Source: Gallibacter sp963634825 (GTDB lineage: Bacteria > Bacillota > Clostridia > Peptostreptococcales > Anaerovoracaceae). Taken from it: a stretch of 11,187 nucleotides of DNA. The position numbers and the translations under genes are program-made. Location of the stretch: assembly GCA_963634825.1 (NCBI GenBank), contig CAVHCP010000027.1:1-11187 (forward strand), in the 5' to 3' direction. The notes under the pieces were generated by a model that saw only the letters and a program-made list of their open reading frames with translations, searched no databases and had not been told where the DNA came from. This document shows, in pieces, positions 1 through 6,610 of this stretch; the stretch's first letter is position 1, and each line of letters starts with the position of its first letter.

Positions 1-99
1 TCCATTTTGTGCCGCTTGATAGATAATGATATTGTATATTGCCTGTGGCGAGGACAAGCGCAGGATGGGCGTATGGCTTTGTGTGCATTCATATAAATA
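1..99 (+). repeat. Left copy of an inverted ~99-bp repeat (cut by window edge)
   Basis: Positions 1-99 match the reverse complement of 11027-11125. There are 4 mismatches in the first 79 bases (12, 32, 48, 67) and 6 more in the last 20, with no gaps. The copy starts at base 1, so its true outer end is not visible. Both copies keep a possible small hairpin, CCTGTG (42-47) with CGCAGG (59-64). Positions 1-96 are open in one forward frame ending in TAA. In that frame the other copy carries an early stop and mostly amino-acid-changing differences, so a shared protein is unlikely. I read this as a dispersed non-coding repeat or the remains of a mobile element, family unknown. Confidence 0.8.
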
Positions 100-140
100 A
101 AAAAACACTTGAGCTTCCCTTCAAAGGTCACTCAAGTGTT
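99..140 (-). terminator. Intrinsic terminator of thiT
   Basis: On the minus strand a 10-bp perfect stem (131-140 with 104-113, AACACTTGAG against CTCAAGTGTT) is followed by a run of seven T at 105-99. It starts 25 nt after the thiT stop codon. This is a textbook Rho-independent terminator. The forward strand also has five T after the stem (142-146), so it may work in both directions and could insulate thiT from anything entering from the left. Confidence 0.88.
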
Positions 141-164
141 GTTTTTAAGTCGATGTGCTAAGTC

Positions 165-722
165 TTAGTTAAACTGCACCTTTAGCTTTTCGATTAGGTT
201 CTTTACAGCAGGTATATTTATCAATATGATTGTCAAAATTCCCTCTGTACCAAGATAAATTGCCTGATATGCGATCGAATAAAGCACGGGATTCATACCC
301 TCCGGCGCATAGCTTGCAAAAAATATCACGCCCGACAAAAAGCTAAAGAAAAATCTTCCCAAAACTCCGATTATATAACCGAGAGTAAGTCCGTTTTTCT
401 TATTTGCAACAAGTCCGGAAAGTCCAAGCGCTCCAAATGCTAATATGTAGTCAAGAAGCAACTGCACCGGATGCAGTACATATCCGCCTATTGCAAGATT
501 TAAAAGACCAAGCGCCATACAAGCAATAACGCCCTTCTTAGTACCGCATATATATCCGCACAAAACTGCAGGTAGCATACTAAATAGCGTTATCGAGCCG
601 CCAAATGGCAAATTGAAGATTTGTACAAGTCCGAGCACATACGCAAGTGCGATCAAAATTGCGCACAATACGAGCTGCTGGACATTTGTATTTTTGGCAT
701 TAACCGATGTGTTTGTAGACAT
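165..722 (-). CDS. thiT: ThiT, thiamine-specific S component of an ECF transporter
   Basis: This is a 185-residue, very hydrophobic protein with about six membrane segments. It matches the ThiT (YuaJ) family, which binds thiamine at the outer face of the membrane and works with a shared EcfA/EcfA'/EcfT energising module, not encoded here. Family marks are GGSITLFSMLP (41-51), HPVQLLLDY (84-92), an arginine at 123 followed by SGVIFF (130-135), and YAP (138-140) leading into a YS pair (148-149). The ATG at 720-722 follows AAGGAGG by 7 nt, and that site lies in a hairpin behind a TPP riboswitch, which independently supports a thiamine role. Oddities: the positions I align with the thiamine-contacting His and Asn of characterised ThiT are Ser127 and Gln153. 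A related vitamin-precursor specificity, as in the ThiW or HmpT S components, is a less likely alternative. Confidence 0.92.
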   Translation of the reverse strand: MSTNTSVNAKNTNVQQLVLCAILIALAYVLGLVQIFNLPFGGSITLFSMLPAVLCGYICGTKKGVIACMALGLLNLAIGGYVLHPVQLLLDYILAFGALGLSGLVANKKNGLTLGYIIGVLGRFFFSFLSGVIFFASYAPEGMNPVLYSIAYQAIYLGTEGILTIILINIPAVKNLIEKLKVQFN

Positions 723-729
723 AAAAATA

Positions 730-753
730 CCTCCTTAAAATTTTAGGAGGAGC
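730..753 (-). promoter_or_regulatory. Hairpin masking the thiT ribosome binding site
   Basis: Reading the minus strand, CCTCCT (750-745) can pair with AGGAGG (735-730), the core of the thiT ribosome binding site. A 9-nt A/T loop separates the two arms. The upstream arm lies in GCTCCTCCTA (753-744), which can instead pair with TAGGGGAGC at the 5' edge of the TPP aptamer (912-904): nine base pairs with one bulged T. Ligand binding would hold the aptamer strand and leave the masking hairpin free to form. The hairpin is followed by TATTTTTAT, so a terminator role is also conceivable, but translation control fits the position better. Confidence 0.72.
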
Positions 754-780
754 ACATAAATATAATATTTAATAATGTTT

Positions 781-916
781 GTTGCTTTCCTACGCCGGCA
801 TTAACCGGTTCAGGTTTTGAGGGTTTAAATCAAGGTCTTATCAGTATCACATCGCTGTTTTGCAATGTCTCATATGATGCCTTAGATTTCTCTCAGCAAA
901 CAAGCTCCCCTAGCGT
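781..916 (-). ncRNA. TPP riboswitch (THI element)
   Basis: The minus strand carries the conserved thiamine pyrophosphate aptamer in order. It shows the 5' GGGGAGC block, CTGAGAG (896-890), ACCCTC, ACCTGA, the P5 arm CCGG-TTAATG-CCGG, then GCGTAGGAAAGC. GCT near the 5' end and AGC near the 3' end can close P1. About 70 nt lie between CTGAGAG and ACCC. They can fold as an extended optional arm: AAATC with GATTT, AAGG with CCTT, and a distal ACATTGC with GCGATGT around an AAAACA loop. P3 itself is very short (AGC with GCT). The element lies between a strong promoter and thiT, so it should lower thiT expression when TPP is plentiful. Confidence 0.96.
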
Positions 917-951
917 TTAATTTTGTCTGTCTAAAATTATCTGACTTATTT

Positions 952-980
952 ATTATAAACACAGTTGCCAAGACTGTCAA
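952..980 (-). promoter_or_regulatory. Perfect consensus sigma-A promoter for thiT
   Basis: On the minus strand TTGACA (980-975) and TATAAT (957-952) are separated by exactly 17 bp. Both hexamers match the housekeeping sigma consensus fully. Transcription should start near 945, leaving roughly 29 nt before the TPP aptamer. The -35 box and spacer also lie in an imperfect inverted repeat (963-970 with 975-982, one mismatch). The promoter begins only 23 bp after the rnhB stop, so thiT has its own unit, with some read-through from rnhB possible. Confidence 0.9.
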
Positions 981-1003
981 CTATGTCGGATACATCCTTG
1001 TCC

Positions 1004-1660
1004 TTATTTTAACACGTTTTTTAGAAAAGTTTTTCTGTGAATAGGACATAGTCCCAATTTTTTAATTCCCTCATAATGCGCCTTTGTGCCGTATCCCTTA
1101 TTTGAAGCGAAGCCATATCCGGGGAATTTTTTGTCGTATTCGATCATCATATGATCCCTTGTCACCTTTGCAAGCACCGAAGCAGCCGCAATCGAAATGC
1201 TCTTGCTGTCGCCTTTTATAATTCCTCTCTGCTTTATGTCTATACCATCAAGCGTCAGCGCATCTATCAAAATCATATCTATGCCACCGGAATTGAGCTT
1301 TTTTAGTTTTTCATCAAGAGAAAGGATAGCTCCCCTCATCGCCCTTTTTGTCGCCTCGAGTATGTTTATCTCATCTATTATGTCATTTGTAATCATCCCG
1401 ACGCTATATGCTACCGCCTGCTCTTTTATCAGCGGGAATAGTTCTTCGCGCTTTTTTTCGCTCAGCTTTTTAGAATCATTTATCTGTATAATATCAAAAT
1501 CCTCGGGCAATACCACTGCCGCGGCAACCACAGGCCCTGCAAGCGGTCCTCGTCCGACCTCATCGACCCCGGCAATTGCCCCATAGCCTTCCCCCCGAAG
1601 CTGTTTTTCTATTTTGCTCATTTCCTCAAAGCGCGCTTTATAAATTTCTTCCCTTTTCAA
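1004..1660 (-). CDS. rnhB: Ribonuclease HII
   Basis: The 218-residue protein cuts RNA in RNA-DNA hybrids and at single ribonucleotides misincorporated into DNA. The four acidic active-site residues of the type 2 RNase H family are visible: Asp33 and Glu34 in VDEVGRGPLAGPV, Asp133 in LIDAL, and Asp151 in KGDSKSISIAAAS. The 18-residue gap between the last two matches the family. The C-terminal HRKTF stretch (208-212) is also typical. The start is a TTG at 1660-1658, chosen because AAGGAG sits about 7 nt upstream. The first internal ATG (Met14) has a purine stretch only one base away and would trim the N-terminus. It follows rbgA by 24 nt, the same order as ylqF–rnhB in Bacillus subtilis, so the two are probably co-transcribed. 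Confidence 0.96.
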   Translation of the reverse strand: MKREEIYKARFEEMSKIEKQLRGEGYGAIAGVDEVGRGPLAGPVVAAAVVLPEDFDIIQINDSKKLSEKKREELFPLIKEQAVAYSVGMITNDIIDEINILEATKRAMRGAILSLDEKLKKLNSGGIDMILIDALTLDGIDIKQRGIIKGDSKSISIAAASVLAKVTRDHMMIEYDKKFPGYGFASNKGYGTKAHYEGIKKLGLCPIHRKTFLKNVLK

Positions 1661-1684
1661 TATTCGCTCCTTTTTGCTTCTAAA

Positions 1685-2521
1685 CTATAGCGTTTCAAGC
1701 GTTATCCTGCCGATCTTACCTGCCCTGAATTCATCTAAAATCGTTTTCGCACATCTCTCATAGTCAATACGCTTGCCTGCTCTGATGAAACCCCTTTTGT
1801 TGGCAATTTCTTCCATCGTGTCGAGCGGCGTTTCGCCAAGTAACTCGAGCTTATATCGTTGCATAAGCAGCTCTCCGTATTTTTCGCTCAAAACCTTTAT
1901 CAGCTCGAGCGCAAGCTCCTCGGACGGCAATATCTCATCTCTTATAGAACCGCAAAATGCCAAATCTATACCAACATTCGGATCTTCAAATTTAGGCCAA
2001 AGTATGCCCGGTGTGTCGAGCAGTTGCATTTTGTTTTTTAGTGTAATCCATTGCTTGCCCTTTGTAATGCCAGGTCTGTCTCCTGTCTGCGTACTTTTCC
2101 TGCCTGTAAGACGATTTATCAAGGAGGACTTGCCGACATTTGGCACGCCTACAATCATCATCCTTAAATTTCTCTTTGCACTTTTTTCTTCGTTACGGGC
2201 TTGCTGCAAATCAGACAAAAGCTTGAGGAGCTTTTTTACTCCCTCGCCACTCTCCGAATTCATCGCAATCGCACAAAAACCGAGTTTCTCAAAATATGCT
2301 ACCCACTTTTTATTTTGAGTTGCATCCGCAAGATCGCTTTTATTTAATATGATGATACGCTCTTTGCCTCCCACAAGCTCATCTATGATCGGATTTCTGC
2401 TTGCAAGAGGTATTCTCGCATCTATAACCTCGACAACTATGTCGACCATTTTTAGGTTTGCCTTGATGAGCTCCCTTGTTTTTTTCATATGTCCCGGATA
2501 CCAGTTGATAGTTCCAAGCAT
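1685..2521 (-). CDS. rbgA: RbgA/YlqF, 50S ribosome assembly GTPase
   Basis: With the ATG at 2521-2519 the protein has 278 residues. An upstream in-frame ATG would add 24 residues, but only the inner start has a good binding site (AAAGGAG, 7 nt away) and gives the family N-terminus with WYPGHM (7-12). The GTPase motifs come in the circularly permuted order of this family: G4 NKSD (60-63), G1 GVPNVGKS (125-132), G2 threonine in GITKG (Thr153), and G3 DTPG (169-172). His11 corresponds to the histidine near the N-terminus of B. subtilis RbgA implicated in catalysis. The C-terminal helical part (about 195-278) binds the pre-50S particle in known members. RbgA drives a late step of large-subunit maturation, which fits its place between rplS and rnhB. 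Confidence 0.94.
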   Translation of the reverse strand: MLGTINWYPGHMKKTRELIKANLKMVDIVVEVIDARIPLASRNPIIDELVGGKERIIILNKSDLADATQNKKWVAYFEKLGFCAIAMNSESGEGVKKLLKLLSDLQQARNEEKSAKRNLRMMIVGVPNVGKSSLINRLTGRKSTQTGDRPGITKGKQWITLKNKMQLLDTPGILWPKFEDPNVGIDLAFCGSIRDEILPSEELALELIKVLSEKYGELLMQRYKLELLGETPLDTMEEIANKRGFIRAGKRIDYERCAKTILDEFRAGKIGRITLETL

Positions 2522-2556
2522 AATTTTCTCCTTTATTATATTGTAATATCTTTCGA

Positions 2557-2614
2557 GCAAAATCTTGCGCATGCTAACGGCAACGGCTTGCACCTACTAG
2601 CAGCAATGTCTTGC
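2557..2614 (-). repeat. Three GCAA-N4-TTGC hairpins at a 23-nt period
   Basis: Between rplS and rbgA the short inverted repeat GCAA-N4-TTGC occurs at 2603-2614, 2580-2591 and 2557-2568. Start-to-start spacing is exactly 23 nt both times. On the minus strand the four-base loops are GACA, GCCG and GATT, each beginning with G. Outside the 12-nt cores the 23-nt units are only weakly alike. As RNA this would form three small adjacent stem-loops just upstream of the rbgA ribosome binding site. I do not recognise the element. The ATG at 2570-2568 in the last unit is in frame with rbgA but lacks a binding site. Confidence 0.6.
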
Positions 2615-2624
2615 TCATATTAAC

Positions 2625-2648
2625 AAAGGAGCCCAAAAGGACTCCTTT
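2625..2648 (-). terminator. Strong hairpin after rplS, possible weak terminator
   Basis: AAAGGAGTCC (2648-2639) pairs with GGGCTCCTTT (2634-2625) around a TTTT loop, giving ten base pairs with one G·T. It starts 7 nt after the rplS stop codon. The bases that follow (GTTAATATG) are not a proper T run, so it may only partly end transcription, or act as an RNA-stabilising or processing hairpin that separates high L19 expression from low RbgA expression. Confidence 0.5.
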
Positions 2649-2655
2649 AAAGATT

Positions 2656-3003
2656 TTATTCTTCGTTTGCGGCTTTAATCTTAGCAGCTTTACCTGTTCT
2701 TTCACGCATGTAGTTGAGCTTAGCTCTTCTGACTTTACCCTTGCGCACTACCTCGATCCTGTCGATCTTTGGTGAATGTAGTGGGAATGTCTTTTCGACG
2801 CCAACGCCTGAGGCTATTCTTCTTACTGTGAAAGTTTCTGATATGCCACCGTTTTGCCTTTTCAGTACAAAACCTTCAAAAATCTGGATTCTTTCTCTTG
2901 AACCTTCCTTTATTTTAATGTAAACCTTGACAGTGTCGCCGACATTAAATGCAGGAATATCAGATTTTTTGTATTCTTCTGTTATAGCAGTTAAAATATC
3001 CAT
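2656..3003 (-). CDS. rplS: 50S ribosomal protein L19
   Basis: The 115-residue basic protein is full length for bacterial L19, a large-subunit protein located near the interface with the 30S subunit. Family stretches include FNVGDTVKVYIKIKEGSRERIQ, cut here into FNVGDTVKVY (19-28) and GSRERIQ (34-40), then IFEGFVL (41-47), GVGVEKTFPLHSP (66-78) and the basic end KGKVRRAKLNYMRERTGKAA (88-107). The ATG at 3003-3001 is preceded by AGGAGG at 8 nt. It lies 89 nt after addA, with a structured leader between, and heads the rplS–rbgA–rnhB block. The usual upstream partners rpsP, rimM and trmD are not in the window. Confidence 0.98.
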   Translation of the reverse strand: MDILTAITEEYKKSDIPAFNVGDTVKVYIKIKEGSRERIQIFEGFVLKRQNGGISETFTVRRIASGVGVEKTFPLHSPKIDRIEVVRKGKVRRAKLNYMRERTGKAAKIKAANEE

Positions 3004-3013
3004 CGGTATTTCC

Positions 3014-3066
3014 TCCTCCCCTCAAAGACGTTCTTGCCACAATATGTGTACAGAGGACCGTCCGTA
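3014..3066 (-). promoter_or_regulatory. Candidate L19 leader, structured rplS 5' region
   Basis: On the minus strand GGACG (3063-3059) can pair with CGTCT (3030-3026). Inside that, CACA (3048-3045) pairs with TGTG (3041-3038) around a three-base loop. TCCTC (3057-3053) could also pair with GAGGA in the ribosome binding site. A second small fold, GTAC with GTAC, overlaps the first arm. Ribosomal protein leaders that respond to L19 are known upstream of rplS in Firmicutes. The position and local pairing fit such an element, but I cannot score it against the Rfam model, so the assignment is tentative. Confidence 0.42.
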
Positions 3067-3079
3067 CTGACTAAACAAG

Positions 3080-3107
3080 TTTATCACAAAGCTTAGCAGA
3101 TTTGCAA
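3080..3107 (-). promoter_or_regulatory. Possible rplS promoter
   Basis: TTGCAA (3107-3102) and GATAAA (3085-3080) on the minus strand are 16 bp apart, each matching four of six consensus bases. The site overlaps the last codons of addA and would start transcription shortly before the structured rplS leader. A ribosomal protein gene behind a weakly expressed repair gene would be expected to have its own promoter, which is the main reason to list it. Confidence 0.3.
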
Positions 3108-6100
3108 GGATTTTTTTAATTCAAACATATAAAGCCAAGCCTCCTTCACTTTTTTGCCTGTCGCCTTTTCGAGTGCTTCCTTATATAGCTGTATTTGCCC
3201 CGCATATTTTTCTTTCGCGCCACTGTCACTTTTATTTGTCTTATAGTCAACTATCACCAAGCCGTCAGGCTCTTCGAAGTAGCAGTCGATAACTCCCTGC
3301 ACCAGCGTTTTTGTGCCATTTACATCGTGACTCATTATAAAGCTTTCCTCTTTTTTGAGGTCTTTAGCAAGCGTCGCTCTTTTGCCTATATCACTTTCGA
3401 AAAAGGCAGATAGCTTTGCTTTATCGATACTCTCAAGCTCTTTTGCCGTTAGTATTTCCTTTGTCCTAAGCATTAGGAGCTGCTCCTCTATACTTTCCTT
3501 GCCACCTTCAAGCGCTTTTTTAAAATCTATATGTTCCATTGCCGTATGATATGCTGTACCTATCTCAATGGCGGTGAGCATACTCTCTTCCTGCGAGGCG
3601 AAGTGTATTTTTGCTACCGGTTTTATATTTTTGCCCTTTGTTGCGAGCTCTGTTACGCCATACTTTGATTTGATCTCAAAATCTCCGGCATACGGATATT
3701 TGTAGTCAAGTATGCGCCTTATTTCATTATTTTTTATATCCGCACTCTCTGCATTTTCGCTCTTTGCCGTAGCCATCATATCAAATAGGATTTTTTCAAA
3801 CTGCTCCTTTGTGATACTTCCTTGTGTTTCTTGTGGCAGGAATTCCTCTAAGCTCAAGGCTCCGATTGCAAGCCTTTTTGTAAACTGATTTTTTGTATGC
3901 GGATATATAGCCTGCAGATATGTTGTTTGCGGATTTATGAAAGAAATACTTTCCGCAAGCTTTTGCACGTCGTCGCTTGTACCAATCATTATGAGTCTTT
4001 CCTTTGCCCTTGTCATAGCGACATATAAAATTCGCAATTCCTCCTCAAGCCTTTCTCTTTGCTTGCGGTAGGCTATTTCTGATTGCAAAAGAGTTTTTCT
4101 GCGTATTTTTTGTTCAATATCTATATTTTCTACGGCTACCCCAAGCTCAACATCCATATCAAAAAGCAAGTGTTGGTTGGCCTTGCCTGACATTGCCTGC
4201 GCAAGCTGTGGCACTATTACAACAGGATACTCAAGCCCCTTGCTCTTGTGGATTGTAGTAATCTGCACCGTATCCGCCTCTTCCGAAAGCAGACTCTTTG
4301 TGCCGACCTCCACCTTTTCCTTTAAATTGTCAAAATATCTGATCAACCCAAAAATGCTATTGTCGCCACCCTTTGCATAGCTTAGCGTTTTTTCTATGAG
4401 CGTACGCAAATTGAGCTGTCTTTGCTCTCCGTTTGGAAGCGACGAAATATAATTATATATGCCGCTTTCGTTGATTATCTGCCATACAAATTCGTCGATT
4501 TTTATATATCTCGCAAGCTGCTTCCAAGCAAAAAGCCTCTCGAAAGTTTTTTCGCATTTTGCCTTTAACTCCTCGTCATCGCCGATCTCCCTGTAATTTA
4601 AAAATGCTTCGCTAAATGTCCCTTCCTTATCGCTAATCCTTATTTTTATAAGCTCATCAATTTTGAAATCAAATATGACAGAATTTAATACGGCAAGTAG
4701 GGGAATATCCCTATTGATATTGTCGATCGTCATCAACAAATCTTTAACAAGCCTTACTTCGAGCGTATCAAAATATCCACTACTGCTACCCATAAATGTA
4801 GGTATACCATTTTGCTCCAAAATTTTCGCTAATGCCTCGCCTTTTCCCTTTAGATTTCTAAAAAGTATAACTATATCTCTATAGGAAAGTTCTCGCTCGC
4901 AGCCCGCCTTATTATCATATATCTTGCTTCCGACAAGCTCCTTTATCTTCTTTGCAATCAAAAGGCCTTCAAGCTCCGCTCTGCTCAAAGCTTTTAGCGT
5001 TTTTTGCCCCTCCGTCATCTCCTTTAATTCCTTTAGATCGCTTCTGTCAATCAAAAGAAGTTCCGTTTCAAAGATATATTTTTCCTCAGCCTCTATGCCC
5101 TCATAAAGCGCAGCATTTTCGTCATATCCCTCCATTATATTTTCAAAAATTGCATTTGTGGCACCAAGCACAGTTTTTTTGCTCCTAAAGTTCATATTTA
5201 GGTCGATTTTTTCGTCATTTGTGCTTTCCTGCTCCGAAAAATTCTTGTATTTTCCCCTAAAAATGCTCGGTTCTGCATTCCTGAAGCTGTATATGCTCTG
5301 CTTTATATCGCCAACCATAAATAGATTATTTTCTCTTTTTATGCGATTGATGATTTCTTCCTGTATAAAATTGCTGTCTTGATATTCGTCGATAAAAATA
5401 TATTTAAACTTCCTTTGGCACTCCTCCGCCACGGCTTCATTTTTTAAAATTTCCATAGCAAAATGCTCCATGTCGTTGAAGTTCATAATGCCCTTGTCCG
5501 ACTTTGCCTTTGTATATTTTTCGTGGAATAAAACAAGCAGTTCCTCCAGTGTCTTTAAGTACGGATATGTTGCCGCAAGGCTCTCAAGTTGCATCTCAAG
5601 GGGCTCAGCGCAAAATTCCTTTTGCAGCAAATCCGAAAGTATGTACTTAAAGCTCTTATTTTTCTCTTCAAAATCTGTTTTTAGCGCCTCATAATCTTCC
5701 TTGCTTGCATCCCCTTTGCCAAGCGAGGCCGGCTTTATACCTTGCAATTTGCCGAGTGCAGTAGCTATGTTGCCCTCATTTATATCATTTTTTATATCCA
5801 AAAGCTCCGATAGATTTTCGCCGTGAGCGGTCATCTGCTTTTGCGAATTTATCGAAGCAAATTGCTCTATCATTTTCTCTTTTATTTCAATGGCTTTGCT
5901 TATTTCGGATAATAAAATATCTGCGAGTGTTTTTCGTATCTTCGAGCCATCATCGCCCACGCATTTTTTGACATCCTCTATCCTGCCACTAAGCCATTTA
6001 AATGGCTCCGGTATATTCATCATTTTGTTGTAAAGATTTAAAATTTCTGCCTTTATTGCATCCTCACTTGCCGTATCCGAATACGCCGTCAAAAATTTCA

Positions 6101-6557
6101 CAAATTGCTCATCCTTTTCGGCAAATTTCTCATCAAAAAGCTCATCTAAGATCTCTGTTTCTATGAGCTTTGTCTGCGTTTCGTCCGCAGGCCTGAGGCT
6201 CGGATCTAAATCTATTACAAAAAAATACCTTTTTATAATATTTATAGCAAAGGCATGGAATGTACAAATAGATGTCTTATACATATTTTTTAGCTGAGCA
6301 CGCAAAAAGTCGGCACTTGACGGGTCCTCCTTTATCCTTTGCCTGATAGCCTTTACTATCTTTGCTTTCATTTCTGCCGCCGCCGCCTTTGTAAATGTTA
6401 CAACAAGAAGCTCATCAACGCCGACCCGCTCGTCTATGATAAGTTTTAAAATCCTCTCGACTAATACGGCAGTTTTGCCCGAGCCTGCCGCAGCCGATAC
6501 GAGTATATTTTTATCTCTTAAGTCTATCGCCCTTTGTTGTGCCTTGGTCCAAGTCAT
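3093..6557 (-). CDS. addA: AddA, helicase-nuclease subunit of AddAB
   Basis: The 1154-residue protein is the helicase-nuclease subunit of AddAB, the Firmicutes counterpart of RecBCD, which resects double-strand breaks for RecA-dependent repair. SF1A helicase motifs run in order: Walker A AGSGKT (24-29), VTFTKAAAAEM (53-63), Walker B IDEYQD (389-394), GDIKQSIYSFR (416-426), NFRSK (456-460), TIHKSKGLEYP (768-778) and LYVAMTRAKERL (844-855). The C-terminal RecB-type nuclease domain is intact: GTAYH near 1020, GVID ending at Asp1091, DYKT with Asp1104 and Lys1106, and Q-x-x-LY near 1121. The ATG at 6557 has AAAGGA about 8 nt upstream. Length is close to B. subtilis AddA. It lies 53 nt after gpmI. 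The usual partner addB is neither upstream nor downstream within the window. Confidence 0.96.
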   Translation of the reverse strand: MTWTKAQQRAIDLRDKNILVSAAAGSGKTAVLVERILKLIIDERVGVDELLVVTFTKAAAAEMKAKIVKAIRQRIKEDPSSADFLRAQLKNMYKTSICTFHAFAINIIKRYFFVIDLDPSLRPADETQTKLIETEILDELFDEKFAEKDEQFVKFLTAYSDTASEDAIKAEILNLYNKMMNIPEPFKWLSGRIEDVKKCVGDDGSKIRKTLADILLSEISKAIEIKEKMIEQFASINSQKQMTAHGENLSELLDIKNDINEGNIATALGKLQGIKPASLGKGDASKEDYEALKTDFEEKNKSFKYILSDLLQKEFCAEPLEMQLESLAATYPYLKTLEELLVLFHEKYTKAKSDKGIMNFNDMEHFAMEILKNEAVAEECQRKFKYIFIDEYQDSNFIQEEIINRIKRENNLFMVGDIKQSIYSFRNAEPSIFRGKYKNFSEQESTNDEKIDLNMNFRSKKTVLGATNAIFENIMEGYDENAALYEGIEAEEKYIFETELLLIDRSDLKELKEMTEGQKTLKALSRAELEGLLIAKKIKELVGSKIYDNKAGCERELSYRDIVILFRNLKGKGEALAKILEQNGIPTFMGSSSGYFDTLEVRLVKDLLMTIDNINRDIPLLAVLNSVIFDFKIDELIKIRISDKEGTFSEAFLNYREIGDDEELKAKCEKTFERLFAWKQLARYIKIDEFVWQIINESGIYNYISSLPNGEQRQLNLRTLIEKTLSYAKGGDNSIFGLIRYFDNLKEKVEVGTKSLLSEEADTVQITTIHKSKGLEYPVVIVPQLAQAMSGKANQHLLFDMDVELGVAVENIDIEQKIRRKTLLQSEIAYRKQRERLEEELRILYVAMTRAKERLIMIGTSDDVQKLAESISFINPQTTYLQAIYPHTKNQFTKRLAIGALSLEEFLPQETQGSITKEQFEKILFDMMATAKSENAESADIKNNEIRRILDYKYPYAGDFEIKSKYGVTELATKGKNIKPVAKIHFASQEESMLTAIEIGTAYHTAMEHIDFKKALEGGKESIEEQLLMLRTKEILTAKELESIDKAKLSAFFESDIGKRATLAKDLKKEESFIMSHDVNGTKTLVQGVIDCYFEEPDGLVIVDYKTNKSDSGAKEKYAGQIQLYKEALEKATGKKVKEAWLYMFELKKSLQIC

Positions 6558-6610
6558 TTTTATTTTCCTTTGCTTTTTTATTTCTTTGATTTTTTTGCTT
6601 CAATCACGCT

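Noticed and set aside
1..96. Forward open frame running in from the left edge and ending in TAA at 94-96, possible end of a gene
   Set aside because: It lies wholly in the repeat. In the same frame the other copy has TGA and then TAG, and three of the four differences in the best-matching part change the codon meaning. The peptide resembles no family I recognise.
963..982. Hairpin after rnhB as an intrinsic terminator
   Set aside because: The stem has a mismatch and the following bases (GTGTTTATAAT) are not a T run; it coincides with the thiT promoter, so I did not list it as a terminator.
2522..2593. Upstream in-frame ATG for rbgA, adding 24 residues
   Set aside because: There is no ribosome binding site before it, the extra residues are not part of the family, and the inner ATG has an excellent site and gives the standard N-terminus.
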